From: Pullulanibacillus sp. KACC 23026
GTDB lineage: Bacteria > Bacillota > Bacilli > Bacillales > Sporolactobacillaceae
NCBI RefSeq assembly: GCF_029094525.1
Contig: NZ_CP119107.1
Span: forward strand, 2,604,001 to 2,668,000
Reading direction: 5' to 3'
DNA length: 64,000 bases
Of the stretch, positions 8,521-17,819 are shown one piece after another; within the stretch, counting starts at the first letter, position 1; every line of letters begins with the position of its first letter. Below the pieces are notes generated by a model that saw nothing but the letters and a program-made list of their open reading frames with translations, made no database searches and was not told the DNA's origin. The position numbers were made by a program, and so were the translations under genes.

Positions 8521-9955
8521 GAGCTCTTCCCTCCTTTTCATGTCGTTCAAACCATTTTCTAAAGTTCTCTTTGCTTGGGGCTGGAAAATCTCGGATTTCC
8601 GTCCAAGGCTTCATAGGGCCTGGCCCTTTTTCAATACGCTCATCTTTCGTAAAAGGCCCGAGCATTGAAGGGACAAATTTGGTAGCCATTTCAAATAAAG
8701 AAGGTGAGCCCGCTCCCATTCCAAACGCTTTCATAGATAGTTTTTCACCAAGTTTCGGATGTCCTTCTCCAGATACATAAGCTTGGCGATGTTTGATAAG
8801 GAGTTCATGCAAAGGAATTCGAACAGGACATGCCTCCGTACACGCTGCACAGAGACTGGAGGCGTAGGGCAATTCCCCATATTCTTCATAGCCGCCAAGA
8901 ATCGGAGAGAGAACGGCGCCAATTGGACCGGGATAAATCGACCCATACGCATGGCCTCCGATATGTCTATAAACAGGACAAACATTAACGCAAGCCGCAC
9001 AGCGAATACAGTGAAGAGCGGATTGAAAGTCTGTTCCAACGGCATTTGACCGGCCATTATCAACAATCACCAAATGATACTCTTTTGGACTATCAACGGC
9101 ATCGGTCTCAAGATCCGGTGTCAAGGTGGTGATATAAGTCGTTAATTTTTGACCAACGGCGCTTCGGCATAAGAGGGTCAGTAATATATCTAAAGATTCC
9201 CATGATGGGACAAGGCGTTCCATTCCCATTATCGTAATCTGAGTGTCCGGAAGCGTTGTCACCATGTTGGCGTTCCCCTCATTTGTAACAAGGGCGATGG
9301 TTCCTGATTCGGCAACTGCAAAATTACAGCCGGTTATCCCAATATCCGCTCGAAAAAATTTTTCTCTCAAATCTGCACGCGCAAAGGCTGCTAACTCTTC
9401 AGGCTGGTCCGTTCCCTTATAACCCCGTTTATCCCGAAACGCATCACGAATCTGTGACTTATTCTTATGCAGAGAAGGGACGACGATATGGGATGGCCGA
9501 TCATGATCATCGATTTGAAGGATGTACTCCGCCAAATCAGATTCAAGAACCTCGCATCCAGCCTCTTCTAGAGCTTCATTTAAACTGATTTCTTCAGTCA
9601 CCATCGATTTGGCCTTAACAACGTGTTTCGCCTTTTTCTTCTTTACAACTTCTTGTACGTATCTCTGGGCTTCTTCTGCTGTTTCAGCAAAAAAGACATG
9701 ACCGCCGCGAGAGGCAAACTGTTCGCTCAGCTGTTCTAAGTAAAAATCCAGATTATCTAAAGTATGTGAACGAATGTCTTCACCTGCATGACGCCATAAT
9801 TCCCAATCCACAAGCGACTCGTCCTCTACCGTCACTTGAAGCTTTCGTCCCCGCAGCCGGTCTTGCGCGCCACTGACCGCCTTTCTCATGAAGGCTTCGT
9901 CTAAGCTCTTATCAACACGATCAAAGAATGGCTCCGCTCCGATTTTCATTGGCAT
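8513..9955 (-). CDS. lutB: L-lactate oxidation iron-sulfur protein LutB
   Basis: LutB is the electron-transfer subunit of the LutABC lactate oxidase. The N-terminal two thirds is a LUD domain ([20 protein letters not shown]). The C-terminal part has two ferredoxin-type 4Fe-4S motifs, [12 protein letters not shown] at about residues 317-328 and CAACTEACP at about 368-376. Length is 480 residues, usual for the family. The start ATG follows GAGGGAGGG at 7 bp spacing, and its first codons overlap the lutA end by 35 bp. Overlaps with both neighbours show a compact lutABC unit. Confidence 0.95.
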   Translation of the reverse strand: MPMKIGAEPFFDRVDKSLDEAFMRKAVSGAQDRLRGRKLQVTVEDESLVDWELWRHAGEDIRSHTLDNLDFYLEQLSEQFASRGGHVFFAETAEEAQRYVQEVVKKKKAKHVVKAKSMVTEEISLNEALEEAGCEVLESDLAEYILQIDDHDRPSHIVVPSLHKNKSQIRDAFRDKRGYKGTDQPEELAAFARADLREKFFRADIGITGCNFAVAESGTIALVTNEGNANMVTTLPDTQITIMGMERLVPSWESLDILLTLLCRSAVGQKLTTYITTLTPDLETDAVDSPKEYHLVIVDNGRSNAVGTDFQSALHCIRCAACVNVCPVYRHIGGHAYGSIYPGPIGAVLSPILGGYEEYGELPYASSLCAACTEACPVRIPLHELLIKHRQAYVSGEGHPKLGEKLSMKAFGMGAGSPSLFEMATKFVPSMLGPFTKDERIEKGPGPMKPWTEIRDFPAPSKENFRKWFERHEKEGRAHD

Positions 9956-10685
9956 GAGCGATCCCTCCCTCTTTTGAATTAAGAATTTGGGCTATATGCA
10001 TCACTTTAATCGGTTGACCTTTTCTGCTGAGACGCCCCCCTATATTCATCAGACAGCCATTATCTGCTCCAATTAAAACCTCTGCCTCTGTTTCTGTGAT
10101 ATGCTGCACCTTTTCATCCACCATTTGTTCTGAAATAGGAACCATCTTTACTGAAAAAGTTCCGCCGAAACCGCAGCAGTCATAATTATGTGGAAGATCA
10201 ACCAATTCAAGGCCTTTCACATTTTTAAGCAATTTAAAAGGAGCAGATCCTTCATTTAATAATCGAGTCATATGACAAGATGTATGATAAGTCGCCTTTG
10301 CGTTAAATGTCGCTCCTAGATCTTCAACACCCAGTACATTAACAATAAATTGCGTTAATTCAAACGTTTTATCGGCAAGGCCCTTCGCTCGGTTAAACCA
10401 TTCCGGATCCTCTTTAAACATACCTGGATATTCTTTGAACATGGCGCAACAAGAGCCAGATGGGGTGACGACATACTCCGACTTTTCGAAGGCTTTGATC
10501 ATCTGCTTTGCGCCTTTTGCTGCTTCCTTCAAGTAACCGCTATTATAAGCAGGCTGTCCACAGCAAACCTGTCCTCTTGGAAAATCGACATGACAGCCTA
10601 ATCGTTCTAAGATCTCGACAACGTCTTTTCCAACATTCGGATAAAACATCTCGCCAAGACACGTTACAAACAATGAGACATTCAT
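9921..10685 (-). CDS. lutA: L-lactate oxidation protein LutA (CCG domains)
   Basis: LutA is a 254-residue cysteine-rich subunit of the lactate oxidation complex, related to GlcF and HdrB-type subunits. It has two CCG-type motifs that bind iron-sulfur centres: [12 protein letters not shown] with [11 protein letters not shown] in the first half, and HTSCHMTR with [10 protein letters not shown] in the second. The start [12 protein letters not shown] matches the usual LutA N-terminus and follows AAGGAGA; an upstream in-frame ATG has no such support. It is the first lut gene, 155 bp after rhaEW with a hairpin in between. Confidence 0.93.
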   Translation of the reverse strand: MNVSLFVTCLGEMFYPNVGKDVVEILERLGCHVDFPRGQVCCGQPAYNSGYLKEAAKGAKQMIKAFEKSEYVVTPSGSCCAMFKEYPGMFKEDPEWFNRAKGLADKTFELTQFIVNVLGVEDLGATFNAKATYHTSCHMTRLLNEGSAPFKLLKNVKGLELVDLPHNYDCCGFGGTFSVKMVPISEQMVDEKVQHITETEAEVLIGADNGCLMNIGGRLSRKGQPIKVMHIAQILNSKEGGIAHANENRSGAIL

Positions 10686-10784
10686 TTCTAAGTCTCCTTT
10701 CATGAAACCATCTTCATGCTGTATCACGCAGGGTTTTTAGTCATTGTACCAGAAAAGTGTCAAAATTAGCAGAATTTTATAGAG

Positions 10785-10817
10785 GCGAAAAAGACCCGGG
10801 AGATGAGCCTTTTTCGC
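10785..10817 (-). terminator. Hairpin between rhaEW and lutA (weak terminator or attenuator)
   Basis: A perfect 9-bp inverted repeat (GCGAAAAAG / CTTTTTCGC) that can extend by four more pairs including two G-U. The T run falls inside the 3' arm and no long U tail follows, so it may be a partial terminator or a processing hairpin. Past it on the minus strand is TTGACA with TAAAAA 18 bp later, a possible promoter for lutABC-rhaBA. Confidence 0.5.
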
Positions 10818-10840
10818 TTAAAGTATTCGTTTTATCTCGA

Positions 10841-12907
10841 CTATCGAGTGAAAGCTGCTGGAACCCCGCCATCAACCGTTATCATACAACCTGTTGTTTT
10901 TTCAGCTTTGGAAGAAGCGAAAAAGAGAATGGATTCAGCAATATCTTTTGGATAAATATTAACTAATAAAGTCGTCCGCTTGCGGTAATGCTCTTCTAGT
11001 TGGTCTGGCTCAATGCCGTAAGCCGCTGCTCGCTCATTTCTCCAGCTTGAATTCCAGATAGCAGAACCTTGAAGCACCGCATCAGGAAGCACAGAGTTGA
11101 CACGAATACCGTACGGACCGCCTTCAGCTGCGATACATCTTGCAAGATGAGTTTCAAGTGCTTTTACAGAACTGTAGGCTGCTGCATTTTTACCAGCATA
11201 GACCGAGTTCTTCGAGCCGATAAAGACCATGCTTCCGCCAACGCCCTGTTCCTTCATTTGCTTAAAGGCTTCGCGAGCGACAAGGAAGTAACCCGTACCA
11301 AGCACGTTCATATTAAGATTCCATTCTCTTAAAGTGGTTTCTTCAATTGGGCTTGACGTTGCAAGACCGGCATTATTCACAATGATGTCAACACCACCGA
11401 AAGTGAGAGCTGTTTTCTCAAATGCAGCTTGGACTTCTTCCTCTTTCGTAACATCCATTTTTACAGCGATAGTTCTTGCTTCACCGTATTTCGCATTTAT
11501 TTCAGCCGCAAGTTTCTCTGCCCCTTCAAGGTTTAAGTCAGCGATTACTGCATGCGCCCCTTGTGCAACGAATTGACGGATGGTTTCACTGCCGATCCCG
11601 CCGGCCCCGCCCGTTACAAAAGCGACTTTTCTTGAAAACTCAGCTTCAGCAGGTGCTAAAGACAGCTTATAAAGCTCAAGCGGCCAGTATTCCACATTGT
11701 AGGACTCGTTTTCATTTAAAGAGACAAAGCGGCCTAGTGCTGTTGACCCTTTCATAACGGCAATGGCTCTATGATAAAGCGCACCACTGATGTTGGCATT
11801 CTTAAGATCCTTACCTGTATTCACCATACCGATCCCTGGAATTAGGACAACTCGAGGAGCCGGCTCAAACATTTGGTCCCCTTCTACTTTGTTTCGTTCA
11901 AAATAGGCTATGTATTCTTCTTTAAAAGCCTGGATACCAGCCTTCAGCTTGTCAACCAATGTACTGACATCTTCGGTTTGAGGATTCCAGTCCACATAAA
12001 GAGGAATTCGCTTAGTGTGAACAAGATGATCCGGACAAGCGGCGCCAACTTGTGAAAGCACCGGCGCTTCTTTGCTGTTTACAAATTGAAGAACATCAGC
12101 CCCGCGATCATAAGTTAATAACATTTTCTTGCTATCGCTCACTTGACCTCGAATAACAGGAAGGACCTTTGCTAAAACTTTTTCCGTTTCTTCATCAGAA
12201 AGAGATTGATAGATTGGCCCACCAAAGACAGATTCCTCATTGATTTTACTATTAATAAAGGCTTCTGCTTCGTTGATAATTTTAATCGTTTGATCATAGG
12301 CTTCTTTAGAAGTCTCTCCCCAAGTCACAAGACCGTGCTTCTCCATTAACACAAGCTCAGCATTGGGATTGTTTTTGACTCCTTCTGCGATCATTTTTGA
12401 AAGTGTGAATCCAGGTCGTACATAAGGTACCCAAACAAAACGATTTCCAAATAGTTCTTCCGCTAGTTGACGACCGTTATCCGCACAGCAAAGGCTGATG
12501 ATGGCATCTGGATGGGTATGATCAACATGCTTAAATGGTAGAAAAGCATGGAGCAGCGTTTCAATAGAAGCGCGAGGATGCTTAGCATCAATCATGCAAT
12601 GAGTTAAGTAATCGACCATTTCCTCATCAGGCATTTCCTCTCTTTCAAACAATGGACGAATGTCATCAAGACGTAAACCTGTAAAATTTTTCGCTTTCAT
12701 AGTGGCGAGATCAGAACCACTTCCCTTTACCCACATAACTTCTACGTCGCGACCCATAAAATCCTTTTCAACCGTTTTCATAGAAGTATTTCCGCCGCCG
12801 TAATTACAAACCGCCCGATCGGAACCAATCAAATTGGAACGGTAAACTAATTCTTCGACACCTGTATGTTTAGCAGCAGCTTGTGAATCCCATAAGTTTT
12901 TAACCAA
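10841..12907 (-). CDS. rhaEW: Bifunctional rhamnulose-1-phosphate aldolase / lactaldehyde dehydrogenase
   Basis: The 688-residue protein joins two enzymes. Residues 1 to about 400 form a class II aldolase that cleaves rhamnulose-1-phosphate to DHAP and L-lactaldehyde; the zinc histidines are visible in HVDHTHPDAII and the segment MEKHGLVTWG is conserved. Residues from about 425 on are a short-chain dehydrogenase with FVTGGAGGIGSE for NAD binding, NNAGLATSSP and the catalytic YSSVKALE; it oxidises L-lactaldehyde to L-lactate. The start is TTG (LVKNLWDSQ), supported by a GGGAGGG site at 7 bp. It is the first gene of the rhamnose block, and lutABC downstream would consume its lactate. Confidence 0.93.
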   Translation of the reverse strand: MVKNLWDSQAAAKHTGVEELVYRSNLIGSDRAVCNYGGGNTSMKTVEKDFMGRDVEVMWVKGSGSDLATMKAKNFTGLRLDDIRPLFEREEMPDEEMVDYLTHCMIDAKHPRASIETLLHAFLPFKHVDHTHPDAIISLCCADNGRQLAEELFGNRFVWVPYVRPGFTLSKMIAEGVKNNPNAELVLMEKHGLVTWGETSKEAYDQTIKIINEAEAFINSKINEESVFGGPIYQSLSDEETEKVLAKVLPVIRGQVSDSKKMLLTYDRGADVLQFVNSKEAPVLSQVGAACPDHLVHTKRIPLYVDWNPQTEDVSTLVDKLKAGIQAFKEEYIAYFERNKVEGDQMFEPAPRVVLIPGIGMVNTGKDLKNANISGALYHRAIAVMKGSTALGRFVSLNENESYNVEYWPLELYKLSLAPAEAEFSRKVAFVTGGAGGIGSETIRQFVAQGAHAVIADLNLEGAEKLAAEINAKYGEARTIAVKMDVTKEEEVQAAFEKTALTFGGVDIIVNNAGLATSSPIEETTLREWNLNMNVLGTGYFLVAREAFKQMKEQGVGGSMVFIGSKNSVYAGKNAAAYSSVKALETHLARCIAAEGGPYGIRVNSVLPDAVLQGSAIWNSSWRNERAAAYGIEPDQLEEHYRKRTTLLVNIYPKDIAESILFFASSKAEKTTGCMITVDGGVPAAFTR

Positions 12908-12980
12908 GTTTATTCCCTCCCATTATCAATATACCTTTTGTCTAAATAAATTGTAACACATTCGTTTCGTTTTGTGTGGA

Positions 12981-13007
12981 TTTATTTTTGTTTTTATTTG
13001 ATTTTAT
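12981..13007. promoter_or_regulatory. T-rich motif, possible RhaR operator (rhaEW side)
   Basis: A TTTATTTTTG / TTTTTATTTG direct repeat about 75 bp before the rhaEW start resembles the T-rich run upstream of the sugar porter. A possible minus-strand -10 box TACAAT is at 12950-12955 without a good -35. Operator function is inferred. Confidence 0.25.
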
Positions 13008-13070
13008 GGTTGTAGCCGTTATCATGAGTAGAGAAACCAAACAATCATGCGTTTAGAATACGTTTATATA

Positions 13071-13100
13071 AAAAAAAACACGCAGCATTTGCGCGTTTTT
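13071..13100 (-). terminator. Terminator after DHA2 exporter
   Basis: Minus-strand hairpin ACGCGCA / TGCGTGT (one G-U pair) followed by nine T residues. The A run on the other side could let it work both ways. A second small hairpin CTGGA / TTCCAG lies just before it. Confidence 0.75.
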
Positions 13101-13177
13101 CGATGCTGGAAAACTCCTCCAGCAAAGTGTTATTAAGTTTTTAGAAGCAAAAGATTAAAATGAAGGACTGTTTTCTC

Positions 13178-14644
13178 TTAGCTTCTTGCCCCTTGAAGCT
13201 TAGGATGCGTTCCTGAACCTCTTAACGAAGAACTGATTGCGCCAAGAACACAGACAGCGGCAGCCGCCCAGAACACGGTATGCAAGGCTTGCAGAAACGG
13301 CTCAGAAGGAATATTTGTAAGCTCACCGTGAGTTGCTATTCCGGTTAAACTATGTAAGCGGGCAGAAAACAAGGACACAGAAAGGGCTGTTCCAAGTACC
13401 ATGCCGACATTTCTGACTAAAGCATTTAAACCGCCCACTTGACCGGTTTTTGAACGGGGTGCCGCACCCATAATACTTGAATTATTGGGGGATTGAAACA
13501 TGCCTTGTCCAATTCCAAAGATCGCTAAGTGCAGGGCAACAAGCCAAACGGGTGCTGTCCCGGAGAGGAACGTTAATAAGACAAAACCAAGTGCATTAAG
13601 AAGCAGTCCGCCAGTCGTCAACACATAAGGACCTATTTTATCAGATAACCAGCCAGAAATCGGCGCCACAACTGCCATAGCTAACGGATAGGTCATCATA
13701 GCCGTTCCCGTTAACTCCGGACTCGCATGCAAGACATCCTCCAAGTAGAACGGCATGATCGTCGTGGTACAAAAAAGGGATATGAAAGACAACATTGCGG
13801 CAAAACTCGCCGAGGATAATAACCGATTTTTATATAATGAAAAATCAATGAGCGGATTTCCTGCAAATCGTTCTCTAACTCCAAAGGCAATGAGTAAAAG
13901 AATTGAGAAAATAAGGCCCATGACACTTTGTTTCGAGGACCATCCCCAAACATCTCCATTTGAGACTGTATATAAAAAGAGGACAATCCCTAAAACAAAT
14001 AAAATCGAACCGCTGTAATCAAATCGTTTTGCTTCAGACGTATTGGGCTTGCCTTTTGGTAATAAGAATAGACCTAGTATAAAGCCGGCAATGCCAATCG
14101 GCACATTTACCCAGAAAATCGACTGCCAACCAAAAAAACCAATTAACAGACCACCGATAACAGGCCCTGATAAAGATCCGAGTGAAACCATTGTCCCAGT
14201 CACACCAAATGCTCGGCCGCGCTGATTTATTGGAAAGACAGAAACGACCAATGCTTGATTATTAGCCATTAAAAGGGAAGCCCCAACGGCTTGAATAATT
14301 CGAGATACAATTAATAAGGAAATCGTTCCTGACAGACCACAAAAAGCCGAACCCAGTGCAAAGACTAAAAAACCCATATTATATAATTTTCCACGCCCAT
14401 AACGATCGGCAAGATTCCCCACTAACGGCAGCATCGCACAAATGGTTAATAGATAAGCCGTCACGACCCATTGCACCACATGTAAAGGCACATGAAGGGA
14501 ATCGGATATCGTGGGTAAACCAACATTGGCAATGCTGCCGTCTAAGGTTGCCATAAATGTCCCAACGGATACATTACCGAGTATCCACCATTTTCGCGGA
14601 TCCCCATTTTCAGGGAATGTATTGGTCTTACTCTTTTCTCCCAT
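13178..14644 (-). CDS. DHA2-family MFS drug exporter (EmrB/QacA type)
   Basis: A 488-residue, 14-helix major facilitator of the proton-linked drug exporter family. The N-terminal segment MATLDGSIANVGLPTI is typical of EmrB/QacA proteins (the D in helix 1), followed by loop motif ADRYGRGK and the antiporter motif C in GSLSGPVIGGLL. The start ATG (MGEKSKTN) follows an AAGGAGT site. It is monocistronic, with its own terminator, and no TetR or MarR regulator is adjacent. The substrate is unknown. Given the peptide-type resistance module next door, drug or toxic metabolite export is a fair guess. Confidence 0.85.
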   Translation of the reverse strand: MGEKSKTNTFPENGDPRKWWILGNVSVGTFMATLDGSIANVGLPTISDSLHVPLHVVQWVVTAYLLTICAMLPLVGNLADRYGRGKLYNMGFLVFALGSAFCGLSGTISLLIVSRIIQAVGASLLMANNQALVVSVFPINQRGRAFGVTGTMVSLGSLSGPVIGGLLIGFFGWQSIFWVNVPIGIAGFILGLFLLPKGKPNTSEAKRFDYSGSILFVLGIVLFLYTVSNGDVWGWSSKQSVMGLIFSILLLIAFGVRERFAGNPLIDFSLYKNRLLSSASFAAMLSFISLFCTTTIMPFYLEDVLHASPELTGTAMMTYPLAMAVVAPISGWLSDKIGPYVLTTGGLLLNALGFVLLTFLSGTAPVWLVALHLAIFGIGQGMFQSPNNSSIMGAAPRSKTGQVGGLNALVRNVGMVLGTALSVSLFSARLHSLTGIATHGELTNIPSEPFLQALHTVFWAAAAVCVLGAISSSLRGSGTHPKLQGARS

Positions 14645-14782
14645 AAAATTAAACTCCTTTTTCGATACTGATTTCTTTCACTTCAACCGCTTATGTATTA
14701 CTATTTAATCCCGTTCAACCGTCCACCACTTTAATAAATAGGCTCTTTTCTAAAAGATTGTTGCTAGTTGATAAAAATAGGT

Positions 14783-14827
14783 GGAAATAGGCGAGACTCC
14801 CGCGGAAAGCGAGCTTATTGGAGTCTA
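14783..14827. repeat. Fragment of dispersed GC-rich Bacillales repeat
   Basis: The stretch contains GCGAGACTCCCGCGGAAAGC, which joins the beginning (GAGACTCC) and the end (CCCGCGGAAAGCG) of a longer block found at about 59860-59965. It reads as an internally deleted copy. The surrounding gap 14645-15260 holds no gene I can support. Confidence 0.55.
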
Positions 14828-15195
14828 AAAAAAACAACAAAGTTTACGAAAACAGCCAATAAATAAAAGTTATACAATCAATTTTACAAAAACAGACAGG
14901 AAATGTACATGAATCTACCTTGTTGAAGATCATTTGATTAATCCATACAAAATATCTATAGTCGAATCCTATCCCCTTTCAAACCTAGGAGTAAAATACG
15001 GACATTTAAAATTGGACTCTAAAGGATCCACATCAGATGTGGTTTTAAGGAAAGCTAAATCTTTCTAAAAAATCAACTCTTAAAATTGGAAGAACGTTTA
15101 ATAGAACTTGAACTATTTGGTTCAAAGGTTAAAATAGTTTTAATTGTGATTGTTGATAGATACTTGGGAATGTTACAAGGGGAACTTTAAACTTA

Positions 15196-15240
15196 TGGAA
15201 CAAAAGAACCGTCCCCTTGTTCACACCCTTGTTCACAAAA
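15196..15240. repeat. REP-like half element (AGAACCGTCCCC)
   Basis: Contains AGAACCGTCCCCTTGTTCAC, the same core as the long palindrome at 25907-25947, with a second CTTGTTCAC directly after. This motif family is widespread between genes in Firmicutes and is often linked to RAYT transposases. It lies just upstream of the response regulator gene and would be translated if the longest frame were used. Confidence 0.6.
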
Positions 15241-15260
15241 AAATTGGGGTGTTAATTAAG

Positions 15261-15944
15261 ATGAAAATTTTGTTGGTAGAGGATGATCATACGATTGCGT
15301 CTGGTCTTGATTATTCCTTGCAAAAAGAAGGCTATGAAACATTGGTTTCTTATTCGGTCCATGAGGCAAAGTCCCTCATTACTGAACAACTCCATGATAT
15401 TGGTCTTTTTTTAATAGATTTAGGTTTACCGGATGGAAATGGCTATGAAATCTGTGAGTTTGTTAAACAGCGACGTGATATACCCGTGATGTTTCTGACC
15501 GCCTATGACGAGGAAGTCAATATCGTCATGGGACTAGATATGGGGGCGGATGATTATATCACCAAGCCTTTCCGTATTCGTGAATTGCTTTCTAGGATCA
15601 AGTCTGTCCTGCGCCGTTACCATAAGCAGCCCCCAAATGACCCGATTATTCAGTTCGGTCCTATTCAGATTCATACTTCAGAGGCAAAGGTATACAAATC
15701 AGGAATCGAGGTTTTCTTGACGACACTCGAATACCGACTCTTTCTTATTTTCGCAAACCATATTGGACAAGTTCTAACAAGAGAACAGCTTCTAGAACGC
15801 ATATGGGATGTTGCCGGTGATTTTGTCAACGATAATACCTTAACTGTTTATATAAAGAGATTGAGAGAAAAATTAGAGGATGACCCGCAGCGTCCAAACT
15901 TAATAAAAACCGTGCGCGGTTTGGGTTATCGATTAGGTGATTAA
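15261..15944 (+). CDS. OmpR-family response regulator
   Basis: A 227-residue two-component regulator. The receiver domain begins MKILLVEDDHT (acidic pair D9, D10), carries the phosphorylation site Asp53 in LFLIDLGLPDG, and the conserved Thr and Lys in FLTAYDE and DYITKPF. The C-terminal winged helix contains LTTLEYRLFL and TVYIKRLREKLEDDP. The ATG at 15261 was chosen because a longer frame would run through a REP-like repeat. It is followed after 2 bp by its kinase gene and then by an ABC pair, so it probably controls that transporter. Confidence 0.9.
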   Translation: MKILLVEDDHTIASGLDYSLQKEGYETLVSYSVHEAKSLITEQLHDIGLFLIDLGLPDGNGYEICEFVKQRRDIPVMFLTAYDEEVNIVMGLDMGADDYITKPFRIRELLSRIKSVLRRYHKQPPNDPIIQFGPIQIHTSEAKVYKSGIEVFLTTLEYRLFLIFANHIGQVLTREQLLERIWDVAGDFVNDNTLTVYIKRLREKLEDDPQRPNLIKTVRGLGYRLGD

Positions 15945-15946
15945 CT

Positions 15947-16951
15947 ATGTGGCGCAACCGAGAAATTCAAATTCTATTACTTATTCTTTCTTTGTCTACG
16001 ATAATTGGTACTGGGATTGCGGCCTATTTGTTCTCTATTCAAGCTGCTCTCTATACTTTTTTTCTATCAGTATTCCTTATTACCTGCTTTCTCTTTTTTA
16101 CAGCCTGGCGTTATCGCGAAATCGAAAAACTATCCAGCTATTTAAGGCAGATCAGTCATGGAGATCATCAATTAGATATTCGGGATAACCATGAAGGTGA
16201 ACTAAGCATCCTGAAAAATGATATCTTCAAAGTCACAAACATGCTGGTTGAACATCACTCCCTTTTGCATGATGAAAAGATAAAATTAACGGAGGCTATT
16301 TCCGATATTTCTCATCAATTAAAAACTCCGCTGACCTCCATGACGGTTATGGTGGACTTATTAAGCGATTCCAGCCTTGATCAATCAAAGCGCCAAGAAT
16401 TTACGCATCACATGTCGGTTCAAATGGAGCGGCTTGATTGGCTCGTCTCATCCTTATTAAAGCTCTCAAAAATTGAAGCAGGAACCGTCCGATTTAAGCA
16501 AGAAAAAATAGGCGTAAGCGATCTGCTTCAAAAAGCGACACAGTCGATCGCCATTCCGATGGATATTAAACAGCAAACGCTCATTCTTTCAGGAGATGAA
16601 ACAGCCTGTTTTTATGGAGACATCAATTGGACGGTTGAAGCCCTCATCAATATTTTAAAAAATGGGGTAGAGCATACACCCGAACATGGAACAATCACTA
16701 TTTCTTATTCAGAAAATGTCTTATATACTGAAATGAACATTTCAGATAATGGAAATGGGATATCCAAACAAGATCTCCCTTACATTTTTAAACGCTTTTA
16801 TAAAGGGAAAAACGCTGGTCTTGACAGCGTTGGCATTGGACTTGCTATGGCTCACACGATTATAAAGGAACAAAATGGGGCTATTTCTGTTAAGAGTGAG
16901 GCAGGCAGAGGTACTCAATTTCAGATTAAGTTTTATAAACAAGTCGTTTAA
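15947..16951 (+). CDS. Membrane sensor histidine kinase
   Basis: A 334-residue kinase with two N-terminal membrane helices (about residues 8-28 and 33-52) and almost no extracellular loop, then a HAMP-like linker. The phosphoacceptor is in ISHQLKTPLTSM at about residue 123. The ATPase domain shows an N box (INILKNGVEH), DNGNGIS (G1) and GVGIGLAMA-type G2 (here SVGIGLAMA). Kinases with such a small sensor often rely on a partner ABC transporter for signal detection, as in Bce-type systems; the downstream FtsX permease fits this. Inferred role: sensing cell-envelope-active peptides. Confidence 0.88.
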   Translation: MWRNREIQILLLILSLSTIIGTGIAAYLFSIQAALYTFFLSVFLITCFLFFTAWRYREIEKLSSYLRQISHGDHQLDIRDNHEGELSILKNDIFKVTNMLVEHHSLLHDEKIKLTEAISDISHQLKTPLTSMTVMVDLLSDSSLDQSKRQEFTHHMSVQMERLDWLVSSLLKLSKIEAGTVRFKQEKIGVSDLLQKATQSIAIPMDIKQQTLILSGDETACFYGDINWTVEALINILKNGVEHTPEHGTITISYSENVLYTEMNISDNGNGISKQDLPYIFKRFYKGKNAGLDSVGIGLAMAHTIIKEQNGAISVKSEAGRGTQFQIKFYKQVV

Positions 16952-17048
16952 GCGCAACCAGCTTTAATGACAAATACCCTATATTCCATGTTCCCCTTTA
17001 TACTTTATGTCCTCGCAAAGTTCATTGCCTTTTTACCTCCTTACCTTA

Positions 17049-17078
17049 AGTGACTAAATTGTCACTTTAAAGTCACTT
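17049..17078. promoter_or_regulatory. AGTGAC repeat, candidate response-regulator operator
   Basis: An inverted repeat AGTGAC (17049-17054) / GTCACT (17061-17066) is followed by another AGTCACTT. The three half sites lie 60-90 bp before the ABC ATPase start, and a weak -35/-10 pair lies just downstream. This is where the linked response regulator would be expected to bind. Confidence 0.5.
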
Positions 17079-17135
17079 AATCGTCAGCTTGGACAGATAA
17101 ACTAAAAGCTATGTTTCTAATCAGGAGGTTTTTAA

Positions 17136-17819
17136 ATGGCTATTTTGAAGATTGACAATCTGTCTAAAGTCTACGGTAAAGGGGAAACAACTGTCACCGC
17201 ACTTGACAAGGTCTCTTTTTCTGTGAGAAAAGGCGAATTTGTCGCTATTATCGGTCCATCAGGATCAGGTAAATCCACCTTGCTGCATTTATTAGGAGGT
17301 GTCGACCGACCCACCAATGGCAAGGTTTGGATTGATCAAACGGATATCTATTCGCTTAGTGAAACAAAGCTGGCTATTTTCAGGCGACGTCAAATTGGGC
17401 TAATTTATCAATTTTATAATCTCATCCCTATTTTAACCGTTGAAGAAAACATGGCCCTTCCCCTATTGCTGGATGGCCATAAGGTGGATCCCAAACACTT
17501 TAACCAAACGGTCAAAATTTTAGGGCTTGAAGACCGGCTCGGCCATTTACCGAATCAGCTTTCAGGTGGTCAGCAGCAACGCGTTTCCATCGGGCGCGCA
17601 CTTATAAGCAATCCCAGTATTATGCTGGCAGATGAACCGACTGGAAACTTAGACAGTAAAAACAGCCAAGAGATAATAGAACTGCTCAAACTGTTTAACA
17701 AAACGTTCCATCAAACGCTTATTGTCATTACCCATGATGAGCGAATTGCCTTACAAGCCGACCGTGTCATCTCGATTGAAGACGGGCATATTGCGACTGA
17801 CGAGGTGATTCGTCCATGA
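17136..17819 (+). CDS. ABC transporter ATP-binding protein (MacB/BceA type)
   Basis: A 227-residue ATPase that would power the FtsX-type permease encoded next. Walker A is GPSGSGKST, the Q loop is YQFYNLIPILTVEEN, the signature is LSGGQQQR and Walker B is IMLADEPTGNLD, with the switch histidine in VITHDERIA. It matches the lipoprotein-release/peptide-resistance branch of ABC ATPases. The start ATG follows CAGGAGG. Its stop overlaps the permease start by 4 bp (ATGA). Confidence 0.92.
   Translation: MAILKIDNLSKVYGKGETTVTALDKVSFSVRKGEFVAIIGPSGSGKSTLLHLLGGVDRPTNGKVWIDQTDIYSLSETKLAIFRRRQIGLIYQFYNLIPILTVEENMALPLLLDGHKVDPKHFNQTVKILGLEDRLGHLPNQLSGGQQQRVSIGRALISNPSIMLADEPTGNLDSKNSQEIIELLKLFNKTFHQTLIVITHDERIALQADRVISIEDGHIATDEVIRP

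Noticed and set aside
12928-12956. TTACAA - 17 bp - TATATT as a rhaEW promoter
   Set aside because: The transcript would start inside the ribosome binding site, leaving almost no leader; a -10 further upstream is more likely.
15150-15260. Longer N-terminus for the response regulator
   Set aside because: The extra codons translate a REP-like repeat, and receiver domains normally begin at MKILLVEDD.
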